This document shows positions 13,849 to 20,750 of a stretch of DNA of 23,717 bases, in pieces; positions within the stretch are counted from its first letter, which is position 1, and the number at the start of each line of letters is the position of its first letter. Both the position numbers and the translations under genes were made by a program. The DNA is from Solirubrobacteraceae bacterium (GTDB lineage: Bacteria; Actinomycetota; Thermoleophilia; Solirubrobacterales; Solirubrobacteraceae): contig JANJUA010000125.1 in the NCBI GenBank assembly GCA_024710825.1, positions 1 through 23,717 on the forward strand, read 5' to 3'. The notes under the pieces are model-generated. The model was not told the DNA's origin. It did no database searches and saw nothing but the letters and a program-made list of their open reading frames with translations.

Positions 13849-15180
13849 TTAGCGCTCGGACATCGCGACGTAGTCGCGGGTGCGATCGCCCGTGTAGATC
13901 TGGCGCGGGCGCGCGATCTTCTGCTCCTTGTCCTGCACCATCTCCAGCCACTGGGCGATCCAGCCCGACGTCCGCGGGATCGCGAACATGACCGGGAACA
14001 TCGACACCGGCAGCCCGAGCGCCTCGTAGATGAGGCCCGAGTAGAAGTCGACGTTCGGGTACAGCTTGCGCGAGACGAAGTAGTCGTCCTCGAGCGCGAT
14101 CTTCTCGAGCTCCAGCGCGATCTCCAGCAGCGGGTTGACGCCCGTCACCTCGAAGACGTCGTAGGCCGAGGCCTTGATGATCTTCGCCCGCGGGTCGTAG
14201 TTCTTGTAGACCCGGTGGCCGAAGCCCATGAGCTTCTCGTTGCCGGCCTTGACGCCCTCGATGAAGCTCGGCACGTTGGCCTTCTCGCCGATGCGCGTGA
14301 GCATGCGCAGGACCGCCTCGTTGGCGCCGCCGTGCAGCGGGCCGTAGAGCGCGGCGACGCCGGCGGCGACGGCCGAGTACGGGTCGACCTGCGAGGAGCC
14401 GACCGCGCGGACCGCGTTCGTCGAGCAGTTCTGCTCGTGGTCGGCGTGGAGGATGAACAGGATGTCGAGCGCGCGCTCGAGGCGAGGATCGGGCTCGTAC
14501 TTGAGCTCGGTCATCTTGTACATCATGCTCAGGAAGTTCCCCGGATAAGCCAGGTCGTTGTCCGGATAGACGTACGGCTGGCCCTGCGTGTGCCGGTAGG
14601 CGAAGGCCGCCAGCGTCGGCATCTTGGCGATCAGCCGGACCGTCTGCGCGTGGCGGTTGTCCGGATCGGCGATGTCGTTCGCGTCGGGGTAGAACGTCGA
14701 CAGCGCGCCGACGGACCCGCAGAGCATCCCCATCGGATGGGCGTCGTGGCGGAAGCCCTGCATGAAGCTCTTGACGCTCTCGTGCACGAACGTGTGCACG
14801 GTGATCTCGTGCGTCCAGTCGTCGAGCTGCTGCTGCGTGGGGAGCTCGCCGTGCACCAGCAGGTAGGCGACCTCCACGTACGTGGACTGCTCCGCGAGCT
14901 GCTCGATCGGATATCCGCGGTACTCGAGGATGCCGCGGTCGCCGTCGATGAACGTGATCGCCGAGCGACACGACGCGGTGTTCGTGAAGGCCGGGTCGTA
15001 GCTCATGAGGCCGAAGTCGTCCTCGGAGACCTTCATCTGCCGGAAGTCCATGGCACGGACGGTCCCGTCGACGATCGGCAGCTCGAAGGTCTGTCCCGTT
15101 CGGTTGTCGGTGACGGTCAGCGTCTGATCGCCGGCTGCGCCGGGTACCTGCGCCCGCTGGTCGGTGGTCGTGTCGCTCAC
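13849..15180 (-). CDS. gltA: Citrate synthase
   Basis: A 443-residue citrate synthase that condenses oxaloacetate and acetyl-CoA, the entry to the TCA cycle. It carries LHADHEQNCST (H245/H248), GPLHGGANE (H283), GFGHRVYKNYDPR (319-331) and YPNVDFYSG (D378), the His-His-Asp catalytic set. HDAHPMGML (145-153) and an N-terminal domain of ~50 residues match the longer, E. coli-like type II enzymes. GTG 15180 was chosen because an AGGAG ribosome-binding site lies 4 nt upstream; the frame extends further, but into non-conserved sequence. It is one of two genes here with a clear leader and Shine-Dalgarno site. Confidence 0.96.
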   Translation of the reverse strand: MSDTTTDQRAQVPGAAGDQTLTVTDNRTGQTFELPIVDGTVRAMDFRQMKVSEDDFGLMSYDPAFTNTASCRSAITFIDGDRGILEYRGYPIEQLAEQSTYVEVAYLLVHGELPTQQQLDDWTHEITVHTFVHESVKSFMQGFRHDAHPMGMLCGSVGALSTFYPDANDIADPDNRHAQTVRLIAKMPTLAAFAYRHTQGQPYVYPDNDLAYPGNFLSMMYKMTELKYEPDPRLERALDILFILHADHEQNCSTNAVRAVGSSQVDPYSAVAAGVAALYGPLHGGANEAVLRMLTRIGEKANVPSFIEGVKAGNEKLMGFGHRVYKNYDPRAKIIKASAYDVFEVTGVNPLLEIALELEKIALEDDYFVSRKLYPNVDFYSGLIYEALGLPVSMFPVMFAIPRTSGWIAQWLEMVQDKEQKIARPRQIYTGDRTRDYVAMSER

Positions 15181-15184
15181 GGTG

Positions 15185-15234
15185 CTCCTGTCGGTGTGTC
15201 GCCCATGCTCCCTTGCTCCCCGCGACAGAGGGTA
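15185..15234 (-). promoter_or_regulatory. gltA promoter and ribosome-binding site
   Basis: On the minus strand a TACCCT -10 box occupies 15234-15229, predicting a leader of about 40 nt. AGGAG at 15189-15185 lies 4 nt before the GTG and decides the start. No strong -35 is seen. Confidence 0.4.
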
Positions 15235-15245
15235 GACAGTCCCGC

Positions 15246-15278
15246 GCCGCCGCCAGGGTCTCCCCCGCAAGCGGCGGC
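15246..15278 (-). terminator. GC-rich hairpin after the dcd / small membrane protein operon
   Basis: An 8-bp perfect stem (15246-15253 with 15271-15278, GCCGCCGC/GCGGCGGC) with a 17-nt loop lies about 20 bp past the stop of the leftward 76-residue gene and just upstream of gltA. It has no U-tract, so intrinsic termination is only possible. Confidence 0.3.
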
Positions 15279-15300
15279 TCTCAGCGGCCGGGAGCGTCGC

Positions 15301-15531
15301 TCAGGACGTGATGACGGCGGTGGACGTCGCGCCGATCACGAGCAGCAGCGAGACGAGCATGATCCCGCGGGACGCTCCGCGGCTCGGGAAGTCCGGCCGG
15401 CGGATCGCGACGAGCGACACGAGGACCGCCCACACCGCGAGCGCCCCGCCCACGACGTAGAAGACCCAGGACGAGACCGTCTCGCCGTCGCCCGTGGCGC
15501 TGGCCAGGATGGATGACACGAGGGCGTTCAT
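15301..15531 (-). CDS. Small two-helix membrane protein coupled to dcd
   Basis: A 76-residue protein with hydrophobic helices at ~22-43 (WVFYVVGGALAVWAVLVSLV) and ~57-75 (IMLVSLLLVIGATSTAVITS) joined by a basic loop with RRPDFPSRGASRG. No family is recognised. ATG 15531 overlaps the dcd stop as ATGA, so it is probably translated by re-initiation. A TACGGT box inside the end of dcd, 8 nt before this ATG, could also give a separate leaderless transcript. It is unrelated in sequence to the two other small membrane proteins in this window. Confidence 0.75.
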   Translation of the reverse strand: MNALVSSILASATGDGETVSSWVFYVVGGALAVWAVLVSLVAIRRPDFPSRGASRGIMLVSLLLVIGATSTAVITS

Positions 15532-16097
15532 GGTCGAGAACCGTACCTGCTCTCGGTCGGCTCGACCTGACCGTGGTAGTGGGAGCCCAGCTCCGGGTGC
15601 CCGTAGGGCAGCTCGGCGGGGCGGTCGAGCGCCATGAAGGAGAGCTGCGCGATGGGCAGCCCCGGGTACAGCTTGATCGGCACGCGCGTGAGGTTCGTGA
15701 TCTCCAGCGTGAGCGTCCCCTCGAAGCCCGGGTCGACGAAGCCCGCCGTCGCGTGGACGATGAGGCCGAGGCGCCCGAGCGAGGACTTGCCCTCGATCCG
15801 GGCGACGACGTCGGCGGGCAGCGCGACCCGCTCCTCGGTGACCCCCAGGACGAACTCGCCGGGGTGGATGACGAACGACCCGCCGGGATCCTCCACCGTG
15901 ACGTGCTCGGTGAGGTTCGTCGGCGGGTCGCGCAGGTCGATCGCGGTGGTGCGGTGGTTGTGGAAGACGCGGAACGACGTCCCCAGGCGCAGGTCGACGC
16001 TCGCCGGCTGGACGAGGCTCGGGTCCCACGGCTCGATGCCGATGCGACCCTCCTCGACGAGGCGGCGGATCGTTCCGTCGGAGAGGACGCTGTCCAT
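15528..16097 (-). CDS. dcd: dCTP deaminase
   Basis: A 189-residue trimer-forming enzyme that deaminates dCTP to dUTP for dTMP synthesis. Conserved features are QPASVDLRLG (30-39), GKSSLGRLGL (103-112; S105, R109), HATAGFVDPGFEG (115-127), TLEITN with the catalytic Glu E132, and the C-terminal GSHYHGQ. Spacing between S105 and E132 equals that between S111 and E138 of the E. coli enzyme as I recall it. The GKSSLGRLGL and AGFVDPGF wording resembles the mycobacterial enzyme, which also has dUTPase activity; whether this one is bifunctional cannot be settled by eye. ATG 16097 follows a TAGGCT box by 9 nt. Confidence 0.95.
   Translation of the reverse strand: MDSVLSDGTIRRLVEEGRIGIEPWDPSLVQPASVDLRLGTSFRVFHNHRTTAIDLRDPPTNLTEHVTVEDPGGSFVIHPGEFVLGVTEERVALPADVVARIEGKSSLGRLGLIVHATAGFVDPGFEGTLTLEITNLTRVPIKLYPGLPIAQLSFMALDRPAELPYGHPELGSHYHGQVEPTESRYGSRP
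15540..15545 (-). promoter_or_regulatory. Possible internal -10 box at the end of dcd
   Basis: TACGGT on the minus strand ends 8 nt before ATG 15531 of the small membrane protein. It lies within codons of dcd, so it may be coincidental, but spacing matches the leaderless pattern of neighbouring genes. Confidence 0.25.
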
Positions 16098-16106
16098 AGC
16101 GGCGCA

Positions 16107-16112
16107 AGCCTA
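16107..16112 (-). promoter_or_regulatory. -10 box for dcd
   Basis: TAGGCT on the minus strand ends 9 nt before the dcd ATG. No Shine-Dalgarno sequence is present between them. Confidence 0.4.
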
Positions 16113-16138
16113 GATGATCGATTCCGAGCCCGGTGGGG

Positions 16139-16164
16139 GCGGCGCCGCGGCGCGCGGGCGCCGC
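16139..16164 (-). terminator. Hairpin at the stop codon of the 90-residue membrane protein
   Basis: An 8-bp perfect stem GCGGCGCC/GGCGCCGC (16139-16146 with 16157-16164) and a 10-nt loop begin at the last base of the stop codon of the leftward gene. It is followed on that strand by a C-rich run, not U. It may end that transcript before the dcd promoter. Confidence 0.35.
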
Positions 16165-16436
16165 TAGTGCGAGGCGCTGCGGGCTCGGGCGACGACCGGT
16201 CGCATGCGCGACGGCGACGACGGCACCGGGAGGCCGTGGTGCGGCCCGCGGCGCGGGAGCGGTCGCAGGGGCGGTCGCGGATGCCGCGGGCAGCGGCTGC
16301 CGCCGTCGTCCTCGCCCTCGTTGCCGTCGGCGCCGGTCTCGGGCCCCGTCTGGCGGATCGCCCACCAGACGAGCAGGAGCAGCGCCACGATGGGCAGCTT
16401 GAGGAAGACCATCAGGTAGAGGAAGGTCCAGCCCAT
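16164..16436 (-). CDS. Single-pass membrane protein with Pro/Arg/His-rich tail
   Basis: A 90-residue protein. Residues 3-27 (WTFLYLMVFLKLPIVALLLL and following WW) form one membrane helix. An acidic patch follows (TGADGNEGEDDGG, 34-46), then a long Pro/Arg/His-rich tail that looks disordered and cytosolic or wall-exposed. I do not recognise the family. It has its own promoter, a GGGAGAGAGA ribosome-binding region just before the ATG, and a hairpin at its stop, so it seems to be an independent unit. Low-complexity GC-rich tails can be spurious, but the helix plus expression signals argue for a real gene. Confidence 0.65.
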   Translation of the reverse strand: MGWTFLYLMVFLKLPIVALLLLVWWAIRQTGPETGADGNEGEDDGGSRCPRHPRPPLRPLPRRGPHHGLPVPSSPSRMRPVVARARSASH

Positions 16437-16455
16437 CCGCTCTCTCTCCCGAGAG

Positions 16456-16485
16456 ACCTTACCCACGCTCCCCGGCCCCACACAA
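16456..16485 (-). promoter_or_regulatory. Promoter of the 90-residue membrane protein
   Basis: On the minus strand TTGTGT (16485-16480) and TAAGGT (16461-16456) are 18 bp apart, the best housekeeping-type -35/-10 pair in the window. It predicts a leader of about 12 nt carrying a GGGAGAG Shine-Dalgarno-like run. Confidence 0.5.
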
Positions 16486-16498
16486 CCGGGCGGTCCGA

Positions 16499-17380
16499 CT
16501 AGAGGCGGGTGATGGCCCGCAGCTCCTCGATGCGCCGGTCGATCTCCGCGGCGGTCAGGCGCGCGACGCGCTCGGTGCCGAACTCCTCGACGTTGAAGCT
16601 CGCCAGCGCCGTGCCGTAGGCCATCGCGGTGCGGTAGTCGCCCGGCCGGCGCGCGAGGTGGCCGACGAAGCCGCCCGCGAACGTGTCGCCGGCGCCGGTC
16701 GGGTCCACGACAGTCTCGAGCGGGTACGCGGGCAGGCTGAAGAACTCGCTCTCGGTCACGAGCGCGGCGCCGTACTCGCCCTGCTTGGCGACGACGACGC
16801 TCGGGCCCATGGCCAGGACCTCGCGGGCGGCGGTGAACAGGTTCGGCTTGCCGGTGAGCTGGCGCAGCTCCGCGTCGTTGAGGATCACGCAGTCGACGCC
16901 GGCGATCGTCTGCACGAGGCTGTCGCGCGCGATCTCGATCCACAGGTTCATCGAGTCCATCGCCACGAACGACGCCCGCGACTGCTCGCGCACCGCGCGC
17001 TGGACGTCGGGCTGGATGTTGGCGAGGAACAGGATCTCGGCGTCCTTGGACGCCTCGCCGAGCTTCGGCTCGAAGGTCTCGAAGACGCCGAGCTGGGTGT
17101 CGTGCGTGTCGCGCGAGTTGAGGTCCCAGCCGTACTCGCCGTGCCAGAAGAACGTCTTGCCGCCGGGGACGTGCTCGACGTCGTCGACGTTCGTCCCGCG
17201 CAGCTTGAGCGTCTCGAGGTCGGCGAAGTCGTCGCCGACCGGCCCCACCACGCGCACCTGGTCGAAGAACGACGCCGCCAGGGCGAAGTGGGTGGCCGCG
17301 CCGCCCAGCATCCGCTCCCGCTCGCCGAACGGGGTCTTCACACGGTCATAGGCAATGGATCCGACGACTGTCACGCTCAT
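16499..17380 (-). CDS. PfkB-family sugar kinase
   Basis: A 293-residue ribokinase-fold kinase with MSVTVVGSIAYDRVKTPFGE at the start, the N-terminal PfkB Gly motif MLGGAATHFALAASFF (24-39), VVGPVGDDF (44-52) and the canonical C-terminal signature DPTGAGDTFAGGF (226-238), base D232. Unlike the other PfkB protein in this window, its signature is fully standard. Phosphate acceptor is unknown. An in-frame GTG at 17392 overlaps the TAGGGT -10 box, so I chose ATG 17380, which lies 10 nt after that box. No coupling to neighbours is visible. Confidence 0.88.
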   Translation of the reverse strand: MSVTVVGSIAYDRVKTPFGERERMLGGAATHFALAASFFDQVRVVGPVGDDFADLETLKLRGTNVDDVEHVPGGKTFFWHGEYGWDLNSRDTHDTQLGVFETFEPKLGEASKDAEILFLANIQPDVQRAVREQSRASFVAMDSMNLWIEIARDSLVQTIAGVDCVILNDAELRQLTGKPNLFTAAREVLAMGPSVVVAKQGEYGAALVTESEFFSLPAYPLETVVDPTGAGDTFAGGFVGHLARRPGDYRTAMAYGTALASFNVEEFGTERVARLTAAEIDRRIEELRAITRL

Positions 17381-17390
17381 GGAGTCGGGC

Positions 17391-17396
17391 ACCCTA
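17391..17396 (-). promoter_or_regulatory. -10 box for the PfkB sugar kinase
   Basis: TAGGGT on the minus strand ends 10 nt before ATG 17380. Because it overlaps an in-frame GTG at 17392, it argues against that longer start. Confidence 0.38.
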
Positions 17397-17408
17397 GCCC
17401 ACGGCCGC

Positions 17409-18308
17409 CTACGCGCCGACGTAGCGCTTGACGATCCGGTAGATCCGCCGCGGCGTGCCGTCGTCGCGCACGAGGCCCGAGTCCCAGCGGTTCTCGGGAT
17501 CGCTCAGCCAGTTGTAGACGTACACGCGCTTGATCCGCCGCGAGTGGGGCACGAGCTCGTCGAAGAGGTAGCGCATCGCCTTGGCCGCGCGCCGCTCGCT
17601 CTTCTGAAACGAGACGAGCCCGCTCGACGTCGTGAACGCCACGATCGAGCCCGTCTCGGTCAGCCAGACGTCGCCCTTGACCGCCCCGAGCAGCTGGTCG
17701 ATGCCCGTGGTCCGGAAGCGGTTCGCGTCACCGTAGTTGTGCAGCCCCCACAGCCGCGCGTCGGGCGCGTGCCTGGCGAACCTCGTCACCCAGCTCTTCA
17801 TGTTGCCGGCGTCGAGAAGGTCAGCCGCCACGATCGTGCAGCCCGCGCAGTTGCGCTTGACCGCGTGGTAGTACGCGGCGGCCCGCTTCGGCGAGCCGTA
17901 CGTCGGCTGGGTCTTGTGGCTGGCCTCGTTCCACGGCGAGATCGTCCGGATGTCCGGGTACTTCGCCCGGAAGGCCTTGAACGCCCGCTCGAAGCGCCGC
18001 ACGCGCGGCAGCGCGCATGGGTCGTCCGGGCACATCTGCCCGTGGGACTTCTCGAAGGAGATGAGCGGCTCCACGCCGGCGGCGCGTGCGGCGGCGATCC
18101 ACGCGTCGAGGGTCGGGTCGTCCTTCAGGGCCGCGTCGTACGGGGTGACGTAGCGCGCGTGCTCCATCCCCAGCGGGGCGAACAGCGGCGAGGCGAACGT
18201 GGAGACGTTCTGGTCGGAGATGCCGACCGGCGGCTTGGCGGCGGCGGACGCGGCGGCCGGCAGCAGCGCGGCGGCGAGCGTGGTGAGGAGCAGGACGGGC
18301 AGGCGCAC
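17409..18308 (-). CDS. Secreted clan GH-A-like glycoside hydrolase
   Basis: A 299-residue protein with a Sec signal peptide (MRLPVLLLTTLAAALLPAAA, cleavage near SAA) and a probable TIM-barrel domain. ISPWNEASH (123-131) carries the Asn-Glu pair with acid/base E128, and WLTETGS (215-221) carries the likely nucleophile E218, as in clan GH-A (for example GH39/GH5-type folds). YVYNWLSD (263-270) is a late strand. Cys93/Cys98 and Cys154/Cys157 sit as close pairs and could form disulfides, fitting an extracellular enzyme. It is short for the clan. GTG 18308 fits the signal peptide. Substrate unknown; a sugar-binding role without catalysis is possible. Confidence 0.78.
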   Translation of the reverse strand: MRLPVLLLTTLAAALLPAAASAAAKPPVGISDQNVSTFASPLFAPLGMEHARYVTPYDAALKDDPTLDAWIAAARAAGVEPLISFEKSHGQMCPDDPCALPRVRRFERAFKAFRAKYPDIRTISPWNEASHKTQPTYGSPKRAAAYYHAVKRNCAGCTIVAADLLDAGNMKSWVTRFARHAPDARLWGLHNYGDANRFRTTGIDQLLGAVKGDVWLTETGSIVAFTTSSGLVSFQKSERRAAKAMRYLFDELVPHSRRIKRVYVYNWLSDPENRWDSGLVRDDGTPRRIYRIVKRYVGA

Positions 18309-18344
18309 GAGCGTGCCATCGGCCGCGGCGCGGCGAACCTTGAG

Positions 18345-18350
18345 TATCGT
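18345..18350 (+). promoter_or_regulatory. -10 box for the MDR oxidoreductase
   Basis: TATCGT ends 8 nt before ATG 18359. It favours that ATG over a GTG at 18353 two codons earlier. Confidence 0.42.
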
Positions 18351-18358
18351 CCGTGGCG

Positions 18359-19312
18359 ATGCGGGCCGTGCAGATCCGGGAGTTCGGGGGGCCGGAGGTC
18401 CTGCGCCTGGTCGACCTCGACGTCCCCGTGCCCGCCGAGCACGAGGTGCTCGTCCGGGTCACCCGCTCCGGCGTCAACTTCGCCGACACCCATCAGCGCA
18501 CGGACACCTACCTGGCCAGGCAGACGCTGCCGATGGTCCCCGGGGGCGAGGTCGCGGGCGTGCGCGAGGACACCGGCGAGCGCGTCGTCGCCCTGACCGG
18601 CACCGGCGGCTACGCCGAGTACGCGGTCGCGCCCGGCTCGCTGTGCTTCCCGATCCCCGACGGCGTCGACGACGGCACCGCGCTCGCCCTGCTCATCCAG
18701 GGCCTCACGGCCTGGCACCTGTACCGGACCGCCGGCCGGGTCGGGCCGGGCGAGGCGGTCGTCGTGCACTCCGCGGCGGGCGGCGTCGGCTCGCTTGCCG
18801 TGCAGCTCGGTCGCTGCATGGGCGCCGGGCGCGTCATCGCCACCGCCTCGACGGAGGACAAGCGCGCGCTCGCGCTCGAGCTCGGGGCCGACGTCGCCGT
18901 CGACGGCTCCCCCGACGGCCTCGCCGAGCGGCTCGTCGAGGCGAACCTCGGCGAGCCCGTCGACGTCGTCTTCGACATGGCCGGAGGCGCCGTCTTCGAC
19001 GCCTCCTTCGCCGCCCTCGCGCCGTTCGGCCGCATCGTCGCCTATGGCATCGCCTCGCGCGAGCAGAACGAGCTGCGCACCGGCAAGCTCATGCGGACGA
19101 GCCGCACCGTGGCCGGCTTCTGGTTCACGCACTGCCTGGAGCGCCCGACGATGATCGACGACGCCCTCGCGGACCTGTTCGCGCGCGTGGAGGCGGGGGA
19201 GCTGCGCGCCGTCGTCGGGGCGACCTACGCCTTGAGCGAGGCCGCGCGGGCGCAGGTCGACCTCCAGGAGCGCCGCACGACGGGAAAGCTCCTGCTGGAC
19301 CCGTCGCGCTAG
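18359..19312 (+). CDS. NADPH:quinone oxidoreductase-type MDR enzyme
   Basis: A 317-residue medium-chain dehydrogenase/reductase. It opens MRAVQIREFGGPEVLRLVDL, typical of the quinone oxidoreductase (Qor) branch. RSGVNFADTHQRTDTY (36-51) lacks the zinc-binding Cys of alcohol dehydrogenases. VVVHSAAGGVGSLAVQLGR (134-152) is the NADPH-binding Rossmann motif, and GKLLLDPS closes the protein as in Qor relatives. It probably reduces quinones or enones in the cytosol. Its TAG stop doubles as the first half of the -10 box of the helicase gene. A family-level call is safe; substrate is not. Confidence 0.9.
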   Translation: MRAVQIREFGGPEVLRLVDLDVPVPAEHEVLVRVTRSGVNFADTHQRTDTYLARQTLPMVPGGEVAGVREDTGERVVALTGTGGYAEYAVAPGSLCFPIPDGVDDGTALALLIQGLTAWHLYRTAGRVGPGEAVVVHSAAGGVGSLAVQLGRCMGAGRVIATASTEDKRALALELGADVAVDGSPDGLAERLVEANLGEPVDVVFDMAGGAVFDASFAALAPFGRIVAYGIASREQNELRTGKLMRTSRTVAGFWFTHCLERPTMIDDALADLFARVEAGELRAVVGATYALSEAARAQVDLQERRTTGKLLLDPSR

Positions 19313-19315
19313 CCT
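19310..19315 (+). promoter_or_regulatory. -10 box for the DEAD-box helicase, made from the preceding stop codon
   Basis: TAGCCT begins with the TAG stop of the oxidoreductase gene and ends 8 nt before GTG 19324, implying a leaderless helicase mRNA. Confidence 0.42.
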
Positions 19316-19323
19316 CAAGCGAC

Positions 19324-20742
19324 GTGACGAACTTCGCCGACCTCGGCCTGTCCGAGACCACGCTCCAGGCCCTCCGCGACGTCGGTTACGAGAAGCCCTC
19401 TCCCATCCAGGAGCAGGCGATCCCGCCGCTGCTGGAGGGACGCGACGTGATCGGGCAGGCGCAGACCGGCACGGGCAAGACCGCCGCGTTCGGCCTGCCG
19501 ATGGTCGAGCAGGTCGATCCCGCCGTCTCCGAGATCCAGGCCCTCGTGCTGACGCCGACGCGCGAGCTCTGCATCCAGGTGACCCAGGCGCTGCGCTCCT
19601 ACGGCAAGCCGAAGGGCATCGACGTCGTGGCCGTCTTCGGCGGCGCCCCGATCCGCACCCAGCAGACGCAGCTGCGCAGCGGCCACGTGGTCGTGGGCAC
19701 CGTCGGGCGCGTCCTGGACCTCATCTCGCGCAACTCGCTCGTCCTGCACGACACGCGCTACGTCGTGCTCGACGAGGCCGACGAGATGCTCGACCTCGGC
19801 TTCCTCGAGGACGTCGAGAGGATCCTCAAGCTCACCCCGAACGGCCGTCAGACCGCGCTCTTCAGCGCGACGATGCCGCCGCCGATCCGCAAGCTCGCCG
19901 ACCGGTACCTCTACGACCCGGAGCTCATCAAGGTCGAGGCGGAGACGCTGACGATCGACACCGTCGAGCAGTTCCAGCTCGAGGTCAAGCAGGCCGACAA
20001 GCCCGCCAAGCTCGTCGAGGTGCTCAAGGCGGAGCGTCCCGACCAGGCGATCGTCTTCGTGCGCACGAAGGTCCGCTGCGACCAGCTCAACCGCACGCTC
20101 GGCGACAAGGGCCTGAACGTCAAGGCGCTGCACGGCGACATGAGCCAGGGCGCCCGCGACGGCGTCATGCTCGCGTTCAAGGGCGGCCGCCTGCCGATCC
20201 TCGTCGCCACCGACGTGGCCGCCCGCGGCCTCGACATCTCGACCGTCACGCACGTCGTCAACTACGACGTGCCGACCTCGCCCGACGTCTACGCGCACCG
20301 CATCGGCCGCACCGGCCGCATGGGCAAGAAGGGCCGCGCGATCACGTTCGCCGAGCCGCGCCAGAGCAAGGAGATGGAGGCGATCGAGAAGCACATCGGC
20401 ACCTCGATCGCGCCCTGGACGCCGGACGCGCGCGTCGAGCCCGCGCCCGTTCGCGAGCGCCCCCGGCGCCACACGAAGCCGCGCGTCTCGCGCAACGGCG
20501 ACGAGCCGTACGTGACGCTGCTCTCCCGTGGCGGGGCCGCCGACGGCCTCGACGTCTCCGACCTCGTGCATGTGGTCACCGAGAAGGCGAAGCTCGACGG
20601 CGAAGCCGTCCGCGACGTCCAGATGCTGCAGCGCTTCGCGATCCTCTCCGTGCCCGCCGACCAGGCCGAGCGCGTGGTCGCCGAGGTCAGCGGCACGACC
20701 GTCAAGGGCACGCGGCTCGAGCTGGAGCCGGCTCGGACCTAG
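19324..20742 (+). CDS. DEAD-box RNA helicase with DbpA-like RNA-binding domain
   Basis: A 472-residue ATP-dependent RNA helicase of the DeaD/CsdA type, likely acting in ribosome assembly or RNA turnover, often in the cold. Motifs: Q-motif PSPIQEQAI (25-33), AQTGTGKT (46-53), LTPTREL (76-82), DEAD (150-153), SAT (181-183), ATDVAARGLDIS (295-306) and HRIGRTGR (325-332). Motif Ib reads TVGR (126-129) where TPGR is usual. After a basic linker (~377-392), residues ~395-470 (YVTLLSRGGAADGLDVSDLV to GTRLELEPA) fit the DbpA/DeaD C-terminal RNA-binding domain. The GTG start follows a TAGCCT box; similarity begins at once with NFADLGL. Confidence 0.95.
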   Translation: MTNFADLGLSETTLQALRDVGYEKPSPIQEQAIPPLLEGRDVIGQAQTGTGKTAAFGLPMVEQVDPAVSEIQALVLTPTRELCIQVTQALRSYGKPKGIDVVAVFGGAPIRTQQTQLRSGHVVVGTVGRVLDLISRNSLVLHDTRYVVLDEADEMLDLGFLEDVERILKLTPNGRQTALFSATMPPPIRKLADRYLYDPELIKVEAETLTIDTVEQFQLEVKQADKPAKLVEVLKAERPDQAIVFVRTKVRCDQLNRTLGDKGLNVKALHGDMSQGARDGVMLAFKGGRLPILVATDVAARGLDISTVTHVVNYDVPTSPDVYAHRIGRTGRMGKKGRAITFAEPRQSKEMEAIEKHIGTSIAPWTPDARVEPAPVRERPRRHTKPRVSRNGDEPYVTLLSRGGAADGLDVSDLVHVVTEKAKLDGEAVRDVQMLQRFAILSVPADQAERVVAEVSGTTVKGTRLELEPART

Positions 20743-20745
20743 CTT
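20740..20745 (+). promoter_or_regulatory. -10 box for the NlpC/P60-like lipoprotein gene
   Basis: TAGCTT overlaps the TAG stop of the helicase gene and ends 5 nt before GTG 20751. Spacing is a little shorter than in the other cases, so this is weaker. Confidence 0.3.
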
Positions 20746-20750
20746 CGGCG

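Noticed and set aside
13624..15516. A 630-codon plus-strand open frame opposite gltA.
   Set aside because: It is the complement of a clear citrate synthase and shows no recognisable domain.
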